A model generated the notes under the pieces. That model saw nothing but the letters and a program-made list of their open reading frames with translations, did not search any database and was not told where the DNA came from. Positions 20,122-33,400 of a stretch of DNA of 64,000 nucleotides are shown piece after piece (the stretch's first letter is position 1; every line of letters begins with the position of its first letter). The DNA is from Aptenodytes patagonicus (Eukaryota; Chordata; Aves; Sphenisciformes; Spheniscidae): contig NC_134963.1 of NCBI RefSeq assembly GCF_965638725.1, forward strand, positions 8,067,501 through 8,131,500, given 5' to 3'. The position numbers were made by a program, and so were the translations under genes.

Positions 20122-22280
20122 GTAAATAAATGACAGTCTGGTCAGTCCCAGGCCCTCCAGCTGGCAATGCTTCTCTGCGTGTTCCTGCTGAGCAAACACA
20201 TGGTATCAACCACAGTGAGCACAGCCCGCGGGAGGGATGCTGGCCGCCCAACACATGCGGGCATGAGGGGCTGCGGAGAGAAGGGACGGAGCACACAGGT
20301 ATGGGGGATCCCATGGGGGACCCGCCGCTGGCCCCAGAGGAAGATGCTCCCATGGCTCCTCACAGGGTTTCCACCCCCCGGCCAAGAGAGACATCAGCTC
20401 CCTGAGCCACAGGACGTGATTCAGTCTCTCATCTCCACCAGGATGTGGCTGTAGCTTCATCCTGCAAAAAATGTCTATTACCTGCCTAATTCCAGGGGAA
20501 AAATTAGGATGATGTTTATTAACAGCTTTGAGACCTTCCAATCTGCAAAATATTATGGTGCTTCTCTTTTTTTCTCCCAAGCACCCAGCAAATTGGACTG
20601 AAAATCCAGCATGCGGCGGACCACGCACCCTGCTGATGCCAGGCACCCGGCCTGGTGAAACCGGCGCTACACCCTCTCACCTTCCCTCTCCGGTGAGCAC
20701 AGCTCCACGGCTGGACGCCTGTTGGGATGCGGGGAGAGGCGACGGTTCAGCGTCCCACGGCACAAAGGCAGCTGCCTCCGCGCAGGTCTAGGGACGGAGC
20801 TGTAATATTAAAGCCGGGATCAAACAAAGGCCATTCATCCTCGGATGTGGGGTTACGGGAGGAAACAGAGGAAACAGAGACTCAGCCGCAATTGTTTAAC
20901 CGTGTGCAGCCTCCCCGGCAGGCTGGTGCTGCCCCGTGCCTCGGGAGGCTGTGCTGGCCTGGGGACCCCCACCATGGAGCTGGTAAAGGCGGGGTTCTGC
21001 TGCGATCCTAGTAGCTTTTGGGATAACCCGGTACAGAAATCCTGTACCATATGCTCGGTACAAGCATCCGACACGAGCCAGCATCAGTAGGAACACGCAA
21101 AGAACTCTACAATCAAGCCCACGGTAATGTTATAATACATAATTAAAGCTATAAATATGCGTGAGGTGCCTGGACTCTCATACAGTTATTTCTCTGATTA
21201 AATCAGCGCTCTGCATGTTCTGAAATGTTACTTGTGATAACTAACGGTGCCATTTCCCGTAGTCAGAAGCTGGTCTCCACCAGCCACTTAGAGCCCTGCG
21301 TTAAATGGGTTCAACCACTCCCCTGTGAACAGTCACGGTGGGTTAAAACCAAGAGCCACCAAAGGCAATTAGCAAAGCCCGAGCATGCTGGAGCCAGCTG
21401 CAGCAAGAGGGGCGAGCTCTGTGCGAACCCCGACTCAGGGCATTGCATCTGACCTCGTCCTTGCAGGAAGGACACGGCTCTGCCCATCCAGGCTGGACCC
21501 TCCTGTTTTCAGGGAGTTTCAGCTCAAAGGTCCCCCTGAGCATCACCCTCCCTGCCAGTCCTGCTTTGAAATCCCCGTGGTGTTTGCGTTGGAACCTATT
21601 GTTTCTCCCTGGGCTTTTCCTCCTGTTCCTTCCTGCGATTGCTGCCGCTCCCATCGCTGCAAAGTCCCCAGCCGGGGGCTTAAATCACAGCCCCATTGCC
21701 TCCCGCCTTGCCGAGCTCCAGGAGACGATAAGCAGCCAGAATAAATAAGGTTTTAGCACAAGGCTGGTGAATTAGTTTGAGCTGGAAGGAGGCCTTGCCC
21801 CGACAAAACCTTGAGTGTCAAAAGGATGAATTAAAGTTGATGATCCAGTGGAAGTAACAGTATCAGCAGAACTGGCTGTTGTAGCGCTGACTATTAATGT
21901 TCCTGGGTAATGAGCCGTCCTGACCGCGGCCTTTATGGACCAGTGGTTTTCATGTCACTACCTTTCCAAAGGCAAAGCCGCAGAAAGGTGTGGGAGCCCA
22001 GAGCCCCACATCCATCCCGTCCCACCCCATCACATCCCACCCCACCGCCCTTGGCTGGAGAGCCCCAACAATCCCAGGACTCACTCTGCCACCGGGGAGA
22101 AACCCCCAAGAAATGCCACCCGCCTGCCATTTTCACCCTGGTGTCACCGTGGGGTAAGCAAGGGACCCCTGGGGACAGCCCGCTGCCCCTGACCATCATG
22201 AGGTCAGCCAGACCCCATGTTTGCTGCAGCACCCATCAGTCCCCTGCCCTGGAGGGATTCCTGCAGCGTTACAGGCTCCT

Positions 22281-22480
22281 CTTCCAATTGTGCCCACTCA
22301 TATATTTTTAATGTAATATCTCCTCTTTATTATTATTTTTAATCGCTGAGCCCAGTGAGCGCGATGACATTCAGCTTGACATTTCAAAGCTGTATTTAAC
22401 AGATTATTTATTTGAATTTTCTGTTTATTTTGCTGTTCCCCCACACACGCTTTCTTTTTATTGGGTTTTAACATTTGCCC
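22281..22480. promoter_or_regulatory. Candidate conserved noncoding element (AT-rich island)
   Basis: About 200 bases of AT-rich, non-repetitive DNA with sharp GC-rich borders, including TTTTAATGTAATATC and a TTTGAATTTTCTG stretch. Inferred from composition only. Confidence 0.25.
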
Positions 22481-23430
22481 TTCGGAAGATGGGCAAGGCA
22501 GATGATGTAAAAGAAACCCGCCCCAGACCTCTGCCGGGTCTGGCAGCGGGGTGGCCCCGGTCCCTGCTCAGGAGGAGGGGGTGACAATGGCTGGAGAGCG
22601 AGAGGAGCGGCAGGTCTCTGTTTCCCCACGGGCTTTGGCAGATGATGGGTTTGTTTCCAGGGCTTGTGCTGAGCTATCACAACCCCCAAGGCAGAGGACG
22701 GGCAGCTGCTGAACCCGCCGTGTACCTCCTGGGATGGCTCTGGATGCCGGGGGTGGGACGGGGACTGGGGCTGGAGCTCAGACCCACTGGCAGATCATCC
22801 AGCAAATTCCCACCTGCCTCCCCAAAAATGGAGACCCTGAGGGGTGGCCATGTGAAACCTCCCCATTTCTCATTGCAAAAACCTCAAAGTTCGGAAAAAA
22901 AAAAGCCACATAACCATGAGCGTGTTTCAACGCTTCTCTCTGGGTTGAAAATACCCTGCTCGAGCCAAAACCGCTTCGCTCCCTGTTTGGTCTATTCATC
23001 TCTGTCCTCCTACCTCAACAAAAATGAGCACAGGATCTACCCAAAATAGCCTTTTAGCCCAGCCAGCCGCTGAGGGCCCCGTCATTCCTGCAGCTGTATT
23101 TGTCTTGGTACCCGAGGAAGGCTGAGTCCGGCTTGCGGGCGCCGGGGTGGGATTCCTGACGGGTGGCTCGCACAACAGCAGCATCCCGGCGCACACCGGG
23201 GGAGGATGAGGTCAGGCATGTTGTTCTTGGGAAGGCAACAGGAAACGGAGAGAACAGCAGAAAATGTTCAAATCCAGCTTTTCTGGGCGAAAGCTCTTCT
23301 GTGGCCAGCCCAGACGGGTGGGGGACGGATGTGACCGGGTCTATGGGGAAACAGGGGGAGCTCAGCCGGATCTGCACACAGGGGATGTGACCGTGCCCAG
23401 GGCGGGCAGGGGATGCTCAGTCCCCCGCAG

Positions 23431-23481
23431 CAGGTACCGCCTGGGCACAGGTACCGCCCAGGCACGGGTGCTGCCCAGGCT
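23431..23481 (+). repeat. Short minisatellite, three copies of 17 bp
   Basis: Units start CAGGTACCGCCTGGGCA, then CAGGTACCGCCCAGGCA, then a degenerate third copy. Confidence 0.8.
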
Positions 23482-26400
23482 CTCAGCTGCCTGCACCAGG
23501 CATTTATAGAGACAGGCAGGCTGCCAGCACTGCCTTCTGCCTCCCCCAATGCCTGCGGGCAATGCTTTTACTGGAGGTACTGATACAGGTTGGGGGGGGG
23601 GGGAATCAAATAAAATCAAATAAAATAAGCAGACCAGCTTTTGAGCACAGAAGATCCTGCCTGTGCTGTCAAAGTGCATCGTGCTTTTACCCACACAATG
23701 CTACAGAACTGGGCTAGGGCCAGCATGTGCCTGTGCGGGGGTCCCCACAAGCGCTCCTCCAGCACTGGGGAAACTGGGGATGCCCTTGGGTTAATGTTTG
23801 TCCTCCCCACGGCACCCGCTCAGCACCTGCGGGGTGCTAAGGATGCAAGGGACACCAAGGGACGGGACAGACAGACCTCCCTGGGAAGCAGGCGGGCGAC
23901 CAGGGTAGGCTCTGCTCGCCGCTGCCAGCCCCCATGTGCTGCGCCCCTGCCTGTGCCCCTGCCTGCACAGCTGCCGCCGCCCCCAGGCAGCTGCTCTGCC
24001 TTTTTCTCATTTGAGCATTTCCCCTCCCCTCCTTCCCAGCAGCGGTTTCTGAGGTCCCAGCGCACCTCAAACCCAAATCCGCTTCCTCCGGCACGTGTGG
24101 GAGGAGTGCAGCCAGGCTGCCCACGCAGTGCAGGAAGCCCCAGCACAGCCCTGCTCCGTCAGAGAGGGGAATTGCAGGCAGATGTTTGGGGGAAACACAT
24201 GGTCGCTCATCTGAGGAGCTTTGGGAGGGGCACGGGCCAAGCAGCATCTCGATGTCCCCCCGGACCTGCTGGCACCTGTCCCCTCTGAGCCCTGCCGCAG
24301 CCCTGGATTTCCCCCATGGCAGACGCTGGTCCCAGTCTCGTGGGGGCTTATTGCTCTGGTCAAGCTCAAGTCCCACCCTGTGGGCCGGATCCCGAGCACA
24401 GCGAGCTCCCATTGCTGTCAGTGGGAATATGCCCTAGGGAAGATGGATGCATGCCCCATCCCAAGCTGGCACCCAAGGCCACTCCATCCATCCCTCCAGC
24501 ACCCACATTTTTCCAGCCCGGGGTTGCACGGGAGGGACGTCCCTGCCAGGATCCAGCGTCCAGCCCTGTGGTGGCAGGTACCTGTCCCACGCTGGGGATT
24601 GCCAGCGCTCGGGAAAAGCAAGAAAACAAAAGGAATGGGAAAGCAGCTCTGGGTACCGAGCTCCAATTCACCCTTATTTTAGCCAGCAATTGCCATGGCA
24701 ACAGGCAGGGAGAGATGCTGCACAGCATCCCAGTCCCCACGAGGATGCCCAGGATGGAGCCCCAGCCCTCGGTGTAAATCGGACACCAGCCACATACCCA
24801 TCAAAAGGGAGCTTAGACCATGCCACTGCAAAACCCCGAGCCCTGGCCTGCCCAAAAGCTGCTCCCCAGCCACGGTCCCAGCCCTGCCACCCATCCCTGA
24901 ACCCTCTGTCCAGCTCCAGCTGGCTGAGAAGGGGACCGGGAAGGGGACAGGGATGCAGGATGCCACAGGAGAGGCAGCAGCATGCTGAACATCCACAACA
25001 GCCTGATGCCAAGCACATGGGCTCCTGCCAGTGAGGATTCAGGCTGGCAGCTCCTCCAAGTCACCGGCAGCAGGGGACCCCTAAAGCAGAGGGAGGGGGC
25101 AAAGCCAGTCCCCGCAGGGGAAACTGAGGCACTGAGCTCTGCCCCAAGGCTGGCTGGAGGACGGCGGGGAAGCCCAAGCCCTACCTGCATCCATGGCACT
25201 CAGACGCATCCCCGCTGCTGTGGAGCAGCCCTCGCCTCCTCGCTCCACCGGGACCCCCGTGCCTGGCAGCTTTCGGCACCCCCATGGGCTCCCTGCATAC
25301 CGGCTAAGGCTTCGTCCCCGGCTCGTGTGAACAGGGAAAAAAAAGGAATAGCTGGAAAAGCAGCCTTAAAAAAGCTGGCTGTGCCCAGGGTGGGACAGAA
25401 TAACACAGCATGAGTCAGTGTTTATCTGGGCAGAGCCAGCCAGGCTGTGCGGGTCGGGATGAGACGGGTCTCCACGAGCTGCCCCCAGCCACGATGTGGG
25501 GTCACCCTGATAGAGAATGCACCCCAATCCAGCCAGAAACTGGTGTTTAACCTCAAAACACAGGTCGTGTAAGGCTCTTCCCAGGGCAAAACTGCAGGAG
25601 CCCGGCAAGGGAACCCATCCTTCCCTGGCACAAAGTGCCCGGGTTGTTAAGAGCTGCCCTGTTAGTAAGAGCCCAGCCCCGGCCCATTGCTCCCCGTCCT
25701 TTCTGTTCTTGTGAAGGGCTGAGTATTAAAGGGGCAAATCTTGGGCATTTGTACCTACACAGGCAAAGATTTTCTTTAAAAAGGCCAGTTTGTGTTTCTG
25801 TGGTGCTTCAAATGACTCAAGCTGCTTCCGAAATAATAAAAGTTCTTTCATCTCCTCTTCTCTCTCTTTTTTTTTTTTATATATAGGTTGCTATTAATTC
25901 TAGGCTCTCCTGGCACTTTGCAGGCAATAAAAAGGCCAGTAAAACACCCTTTTTCTGAGCATCCTCCCCCGCTGCATCACACCAGCCCAGGCGGGTGGAA
26001 TAGGGCATGAAACACTGTGATCCCAGGGGATTTGCATCCCCTTTAAGGCTCCAGGACCTGCCTCAGCCCAGCGAGAATGTCCCTAACCATGGCCTGGGCT
26101 TTATCACAGCTCCTCGGGGGCAAAGCCAGCACACACCTTGGGGACACCGTGTAGAGGCGAAGGGCAGCAGCTCGTGTGCCACCTGCGGGGCTGCTCCAGC
26201 TGCTCTCAACTGCTCGGGATTCCGAGGGTACAAAGAGGAAGGAAACCAAGAAAAGGAAACTGCTCTGTGCCTCCTGCTGCCGGAGGGACGGACGTGACTG
26301 TGCTGGGGATGGGGGAAGGTCGGGGCTGGCAGAGCTCAGCCCCCCAAGAGAGAAAGTCACCCCGGATCCGCAGAAGCATCCTCCAGCCCCCGGCTCACAG

Positions 26401-26826
26401 CTGCGTGCCATGCTCCCAGCTGCATGCTGATCAGCACAGCAAAGAAAAGTCCCCTGTTCTCCCTGTCCCCGCCGAGGTGACACTGCCATGCTATAAGGAC
26501 ACCCCCCCCCCCTAAATTCACACCCAGTTCCTCTCCCCTCCGTGCGGCTTTCCCACGTGCAAAGCCGCCACGGGGGCTCCCACCACCTCAGGCTGCAAAC
26601 CCCATCTCCAAAAAAGCTGGGGATTTTACAGAAAATTAAAAAAAAATAGGGGGTTTGGGCAGAGGACGACAGGCGGCGATGACCTCCGGGGTCCCAACGC
26701 ACACTGCACCCGCTGTGCCAAACCCCAAACCCACTTTCTAATAGCAGGGGAGCAAAAAACCTCAACCAGTTGCAAATCTCTTGAGCAAAGCAATGATTTC
26801 CAGCCGGCTGCAGCAAAAGCCTCCCT

Positions 26827-26874
26827 CCCAAAAATATATTAAAAAAAATATATATTCATATATATATATATATA
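26827..26874 (+). repeat. A-rich and (AT)n microsatellite
   Basis: AAAATATATT and A8 grade into an (AT)n run, ending at TATAAACCC. Confidence 0.85.
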
Positions 26875-29800
26875 AACCCAGAGGTATTTACCTGAGCTTG
26901 ATATATCCCCGTGGGTTTTGAGCGCACGGAGGCTGGATTACACGTCTCTGCTTCTTCTATAACCTCGTTAGGGCTTGCACGCAAACGACCCTGGGGTTAC
27001 GTCGCTTCGGCATCCGTGCGGAGGGTGCCGTGGATATTGCTGAGCTTTCTCATCCCGAGAAGGATGCGCACGTATTGCCGATGGGAGGACGAGGAAAAAA
27101 AAAATGCAGCCAGTGGCATAAACCACTGCTGGGCTCAGCGCGGAGATGGGCAGCGCCTGGGAAGGAGGAAGCGATGCTCAGCTGCAGGATGTGGGGACTC
27201 AGGACCTTGGGTAGAGGCGTTTTCTTGCACGGTTCAGCTGGACACGGAGAGAGGATGAGGCAAGCCGGCTGCCCTCAGTGCTGCGTCCCATCCACCACGG
27301 CCCCTGCGCTGCCCGCAGCTGGCTCAGGAGTCCCATGGGCCCCCCTGGGCAGGGTTTGGGCATCCCGCGCCGGTGCAAAAAAGCCACGGTCTTGTTGATC
27401 CCGGCAAGGGGTAAGCGCAGCTGAAGGACCCCTGCGATCTGGGATGGGGCAGCTCCACTCCAGGCTGCCTCACATCCCTGTTCACCAGGACCCCCACGTC
27501 CCTGCCCCACCACCTGTGATGCCCCTGGCCTCACACACGCAGGAGAGGGGTAACCCAAAGCCGTCCCTGGGGTGCATGGCAGAAGGGGAGCGCGTCCCCC
27601 CCTTGCCATGCCGCCCCCTCTGGCACGCTCACCAGGTCCTGCCTGTTCCCAGCTGTTCGTCCAGCTGCGCCCCATGCACTGAGGTGGGTCTGGAGCTGGC
27701 AGTGAGTTCCCGGCGATGAATCGGCCCATCCTGGTTTGCACCAGGACCCCAAGCAGAGGGGCATCAGCCGAGCGCCAGCCTGGCCTCGGCCCCGCACCTG
27801 CAGGTAGGTGGTGATTGCCGGGGCTGCAGCGTACACAGTGCATCCGGCATGGGCTGAGCCTGGATGGCCACAAACCTCCACCCCGAGCCAGAGAAGCCCA
27901 TCCAGAGGGAGATATACACTAAAAATACATGCACGTGCAGTGGCCGGACCAAAATCCTGCACCTCGCACCTCACCAAGAGCATCACATTCAATTGGAGCC
28001 AGCAGCGAGCCTGGGGCAGAGCCCCCCACCCGCTCTCCATCACCAATACCGACGTGTTTTCCGGCTCTCAGCTTCAGCCATGCACAAGGGAGAAATCCCG
28101 ATTTCCTCGGAGCCGGCGGCACTGCAACAGGAGAATTGCCACCCAACCGTGACCCAGGGGACAGCGGGCGATGCCCAGAGAGGAGTGATGCCTCCGGGGA
28201 GCTAGCGGCCACTGCCATGCCCTGTGCAGGTGGGGACATTAACCCCCATCACACGTGGTCGGACTCCCGCAACCAGGGGCTGAAAAAGAGGAATTGGAGC
28301 CCGGGCCAATGCCCGTCTTTGCACAATGCTGCATTGCAACATCCCCCGTGGCTGAATCAGGAGGAAACTTGCTGATGCGCCCAGATCGGCGGGTCCGGCC
28401 CAGGGAAAGGAGAAGAGACCCAAAAAGCCCAGATGTCTGCACCAGGCGGGGATGCGCCAACCCCAGCGGCTCGTGACCAGCACACTGGTGTCCCGCTCCC
28501 AGGGGCTTGTGGGACCCCCAGGATGGGGCAGCAGCTCCACGGGGTGCTGGGTGCCAGCAGCAGTGCAGAGTATGCCATGCTTGTGGTATTTGTGGCACGC
28601 GGCAGGTCCACAGCAGGGTGCAAACCCCTTGCACCCTGAAGTGCCTGGGCAAAGCAGTCCCCCTACGGCAGTGGTAAATGCGGTTCACTCCCAAAAGCAA
28701 TTAAAAAAATGAGAAACATGGTCCTGGCTGTGGTGGGTTGCACAGGCTGGCTCTGCCGGCAGGACCCATCCTGTCCTCTCCCGCAGTAACACACCCCGGT
28801 CCCCACAGTATCCCCCTCTCGAGCTTTCCAGCGACCTTTCCAAATACCTCATGCGGTGCCACGCTCTGCCGCTGCTCCATGCTGGGGAGGACCAAGTTGG
28901 GGTGCCGGGGCCACCCCGTGCCCGGCGAGGAAGAGGAACTGCTCAGCCCAGCCCCAGCTCCGAAGGCTCACCGGGAGCAAGCAGGCTCTCATCACCACAC
29001 CGACCCCAGTGCTGCAGGGCCAAGCGCAGGCACAGTGCCGCTCCCCGCTGGTTTTAAGGGCGAGGGGAGGGGGAAGGAGTCACAGCAGCATCCATCGCTG
29101 GGGTTTTCTTGGCAGCACAATGCTCCGTGAGCAACAGCTGGGAGAGGGTGTGACGCCGGGAGCTGGGAACGCTGGCCCGGATCCTGCCGCGACCTAGCAC
29201 GAGGAAGCAACAAGCCGCTTCCCAAGGGGCCTCCTTTCCTGTCCCGTCCCCCCCCAGCTGGGAGCACACCACCCTAACGAGGGCTAACGAAGCACAGAGG
29301 GCTCCGGAGTGATGCCGGCCCCGGCTGGGGAGCCCAAGGGGAGGCAGGTGGCTGCCAGCCACCCCGTCGTGTTGTCCCCACCCCGGGTCACCCGCACCCC
29401 CCCACCGCCCCCAACTCCTTCCAAGACGTTGAGTCACTTCCCTTCGTCAAATCTGGCTCCCAAACGCCGCTGCTGCTGCTGCTCAGGGGCTGGTTTCCCC
29501 GATGGCTTTCATTACCACCAGGATGCAGCAGCTGCTTCCAGGCAGCACCCCCAGCCCCAGCTCACCAGCCCACGGCGGGGCTCTGCGGTAGCAGCTCCAT
29601 CACCCCCCCAGCCCCATTAACACATGCAAAGAAAGTCTTTTGGGGGGGCACCGGGGGGGCTGCGAGAGGCGCTGAGAGGGATGGGCAAGGCTGGATGCAA
29701 GGATGGGGTTAAGGGGGACACTGGCCCCAGCCCCAAATGGGGAGGAGACTGGGAGGTTTTCCAGCACAGCCCCCACCCACACAGAGCAGGAGGTTCGGAT

Positions 29801-30326
29801 AACCTCACGCTTGATGTGGCATTGAGAAAATCCCTTTCCTCCCCACGAAGCCCCCACACTCCTCAGCCTCAGCCACCCCAGTCCCAGCATTTAACCCAGC
29901 CAGGATAACAGCCAGCGCAGGGTTTGGGTCCCCGTGGTTTGGGTGCAAAGGCATCGCCTTGGAAGCACAAGGAGGTTTGGGGGTGATGCCCCCATTTCAC
30001 CCCCCTCCTGCCAGCAGGACGCAGCCCAGGGAAGGAAAAAGATTTGCCCCGCCGGGACACACCAGCACCGGTTCAAGTGGCACCGGTGCTGCCCTGCGTT
30101 TGCCACCAGCCAGTTCACCTGTCTCCCTAGCAGAAAGGATGTTCATACATTCAGGTTAATAATTAAGGTTAATTAATTATCCTTGGCTGTAAAGACAGCC
30201 CGCAAAGCATCCTGCAGACCAAGCCAACAAGGGGGGAAAATAACCGCAAACTAATGTTATCTCCTTCAGTGTGCTTGGAGTCAAACAGTGCGACTGCAGA
30301 CCAGCTCCTGGATGAGGCCCGAAAAG

Positions 30327-30401
30327 ATGCACGGCCCAGGCAGCGCTGGGTGGCGCGCAGCCACGGGCTGCGCGCCACCCAGCGCTGCCTGGGCCGTGCA
30401 T
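30327..30401. repeat. Perfect 36-bp inverted repeat with 3-base spacer
   Basis: Arm 1 is 30327-30362, spacer ACG 30363-30365, arm 2 30366-30401. I checked all 36 pairs and found no mismatch. The arms begin ATGCACGGCCCAGG and are about 80% GC. A smaller hairpin (TGGGAGC / GCTCCCA) follows within 25 bases. Both arms are single-copy elsewhere in the window as far as I can see. Confidence 0.95.
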
Positions 30402-33400
30402 GGGACAGGCAGCACGGTGGGAGCTGGGGGCTCCCAAAAAACCACCGCAGGGTGTGGTGGGGCTGGGGATGCTCGGCCACAGATGCACACGGCCTTGCCA
30501 AGGGCTGACCTCAGGGCACAGCGCCGCAGTGATGCCGTGGTGCGATGACAGACAGCCCGGCAGCACCGAGGGGTCCTGAGCCAAGACCCAGCACAGCCTC
30601 AGTTTCCCAGCAAGGCTGAGATCCGCAGACCCCACAGCACTGGGGTGGGAGCTGAGCAATGTGCCCAGGCAGGATCAGTCCATCCCCTTGCCACCGAGTC
30701 CTTTCCCAGGCACCTGCCACTTCCCCTGGGCAAGGCTGGATGCAGGATCCTGCTCACAGGCACTTATTTCTGTGCTTAGCAAGATGGTGAAGTTAAAAAC
30801 ACGCTGTCTTGGGATAAATTGACATATCCCGAGTGTTTGCCCTGGGCTGTGGTTTGGGGTTTTCCTCCGAGGCGCTCAGCATCGCCTGCTCAGCAAACCA
30901 CTGCTAACAACAGCGGGCTACGGAAGGACAAACACCCTATTCCCAGGGACAGCAACCGTGCAGAAACGCTACAGCACTGCAGGAGCAGCCGTGGGGAACA
31001 GCTTGGTGCACGGGCACGGGGCTGGCAGCTCCCACAGCGATGCCAAGCACCAAAGCCAGCAGAGTCTTTGGCACCCACCATGTCCCTGGCAAGCACACCG
31101 AGTGCCACCCACACTGAGCAAAGCAATTATAGCTCTAAATTCAGTGGTATCGGGAACTGTTTGATTTAGGCTTATTATAACCCCCCCGAACACCTCCCTG
31201 CCGAGCCAGGGTGAAAGAACCAAGCCCAGAAGGTCCGACCCAGCCGGTATGGGTGCTCACCCTCCTCTCCTCTCCTGTGCGGGTGGTGGGAACCTGCCTG
31301 AGTCATCCTGAAGCAGATGTCACACTTAATGTGGAAGAAATTGCATGAAGCTTTTTTGTCTCCGGGGGAGCTTTCTCCGTCATTCAGCAGCACTTTCCCT
31401 CGTCCTGGAGAGAGTCACAGGCAAAAAACCACACGAAATGGCTGGAAAGGGAGCTGGGTTCAGCTGCAAGGACACGACACGGGGCTCCCACTGCATTTCC
31501 CAGCCCCAAACCCTGCCCCATTTCAGGACTGGGTTTATCCCCATGGATAACCATTGCCCTGCCTTTCCCACGGGCGGGCTGTGGGGAGCTCATCCCTCCT
31601 GCTCCTGGCTTCACGACCCACTGCGGTAATGAGCTACGTATCCCATTACGGCCTTGCGATCCAAGTGGAAATGAAAACTCATTGCACAAAGAAAAAGCCC
31701 ACATACAGGATGTCAAATAGACTGCTTGCTTTCCCCATTTCGCTGATTTGATACAATCACGGAAAAAACAGTCCCAACCTTGTGCAACTTGGGGCTTATA
31801 AATAGCAACGCAGCACGGGAACCCAGCAGGACTAAGCACAGCCACGTCTGTGCTGGGACAACACTGCCGAAACCCGCTGCAGTCCCAAGGCTGGAAACAG
31901 CACTGCTGGAGGCACCGTGTCCCATCGCATGCCACCGCCGGGATGGGCAGGACAAGGCCAGCCCAGCCAGGGCATCCCTGCACCGGTGGCAGGCTGCAAG
32001 GCTTGCACACAGAGCTGCTGTTTCAGCCCCAAACCGCCCTCCTGCTGTGCCTCCCAGCACCTTCCCCACCTTCGTTTGTCTCCAGTTTTGCAGTATTTGT
32101 CCCCAGGCCGTGCCTCCCACCCAGGACAGCTCTTGGATGCCTCCTCCGGGGAGGATGCTTTTCCCTCCAGCTGCATTAGTCGTACCACCCCGGCCACCAC
32201 CGTGCACCAGCTTTTATGGCGGATGAGCAATTCGGTCCACGGCTGCCTTTGTGTCCATAGCTGGGCTTCGCACGGGCAGGGCACCCTCCTGTTAAGCAGG
32301 AAAGCTGCAGTTGTAAACACTCCTTCAACTCACATTGGGCCTATCATGGCATGCAAAGGAGAGAGCTTTAAAGCCAACATATCAGCTGTGGGTTATACAG
32401 CATCTTTTTCAGGCAAAGCATCCCCGAGGGCTCTGCAGAGCACTGTTAGGTACTTGAACCGTGCTCAGAAACACTAGTGGCACATGCAGCAGAATAATGC
32501 ACACCCCCGGGCTAGGGTACGGCTCCAGCACTGCCCCTTCTCACCCCCGGCACCTGAAAAACTTCCTTTACAAAGCAGGGCTGATGCAATAGGTTGCAAA
32601 TACTCCTGGTACACAGCTCTGCTGCCAGCAGGACCCTGCCCCATCAACAGCCCCATGCATCGGCTGCCACCCACCCACTTCCATCCCAAAATGGGCTGAG
32701 AAGCTGCTGTGGGGGCAGGATGACAGCTCACCCCTGGGGAGAGGGGCTGAGCCAGGGGAGTGATGGACGCGCCCGCGCTGGGCGATTTATTGGCAGTTTC
32801 TGATTTGTGCGAGAGCTGCCAAGGGCCACTGACAGCTCCAGGCGCAGGGATGAGGGATTGCTGGGCACAGGCACTTTGTTTTATTTTTAAACACCTGCGC
32901 AGGTCATCCTTTCCAGCATTATCAAGTCACTCGTTTCTTGCCTTCGAGCCCCCCGGCAGGTGACAGGCAGGACATCACCCAGCCAGGGATTTACAAGCAG
33001 ATGTGGCTCTTGGCATCGGATCCCAGCTGAGGTCTCAGGTGGTTCCCACAGAGGCACAGGGAGCACCGATGCTTGGGATGGTCATATCCAGCAGCACTCC
33101 AGGGTCTGTCTCTCCTCACCAGGAACCACTTTCGGTCCCCAAGACAGCAAGGAAAGTTTGGGATGAGCAGATGCTGATTGCTCAGCAGGAACCACCAGCC
33201 TCACCCCTTTCCCACAGGAGGCCCTGCCTCTGCCCAGAGCCACGTGGGAGGGGATGAGAGCAAGAGTTTCCTACATTTTTCCACCAAAAAAAAAGTATTT
33301 GGAGTAGTAAAACCCGAGGAGGAATAACAATTCCCTTTGCAAAGGGAGAGAGACAAGGAACAGCACCAGGCCCCCGCACACAATGCTTCATCCCCCGGGG

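Larger units (their letters stand above)
20122..30326. other. Upstream CMKLR1 sequence, no further coding exon recognised
   Basis: Likely CMKLR1 5' intron(s) and flank. Possible minus-strand donors occur near 20680 (AAG then GTGAGA) and 20481 (CAG then GTAATA), either of which could end a noncoding exon. AT-rich islands lie near 21110-21240, 21750-21900, 22281-22480 and 25690-25940. A G12 run sits at 23592-23603 beside AAATAAAATC repeats. Long open frames (for example 26043-26831 minus) resemble no family I know. Confidence 0.55.

Noticed and set aside
20117..20353. 79-codon in-frame N-terminal extension of CMKLR1
   Set aside because: A strong splice acceptor lies 3 bases before the ATG, the upstream residues do not resemble any CMKLR1, and human CMKLR1 starts near the chosen Met.
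26043..26831. 262-codon minus-strand open frame
   Set aside because: GC-rich context, Gly/Ser/Pro-rich translation and no recognisable domain.
30327..30401. microRNA precursor
   Set aside because: The 3-base loop and perfect 36-bp stem do not fit a Dicer-type hairpin with a normal terminal loop.
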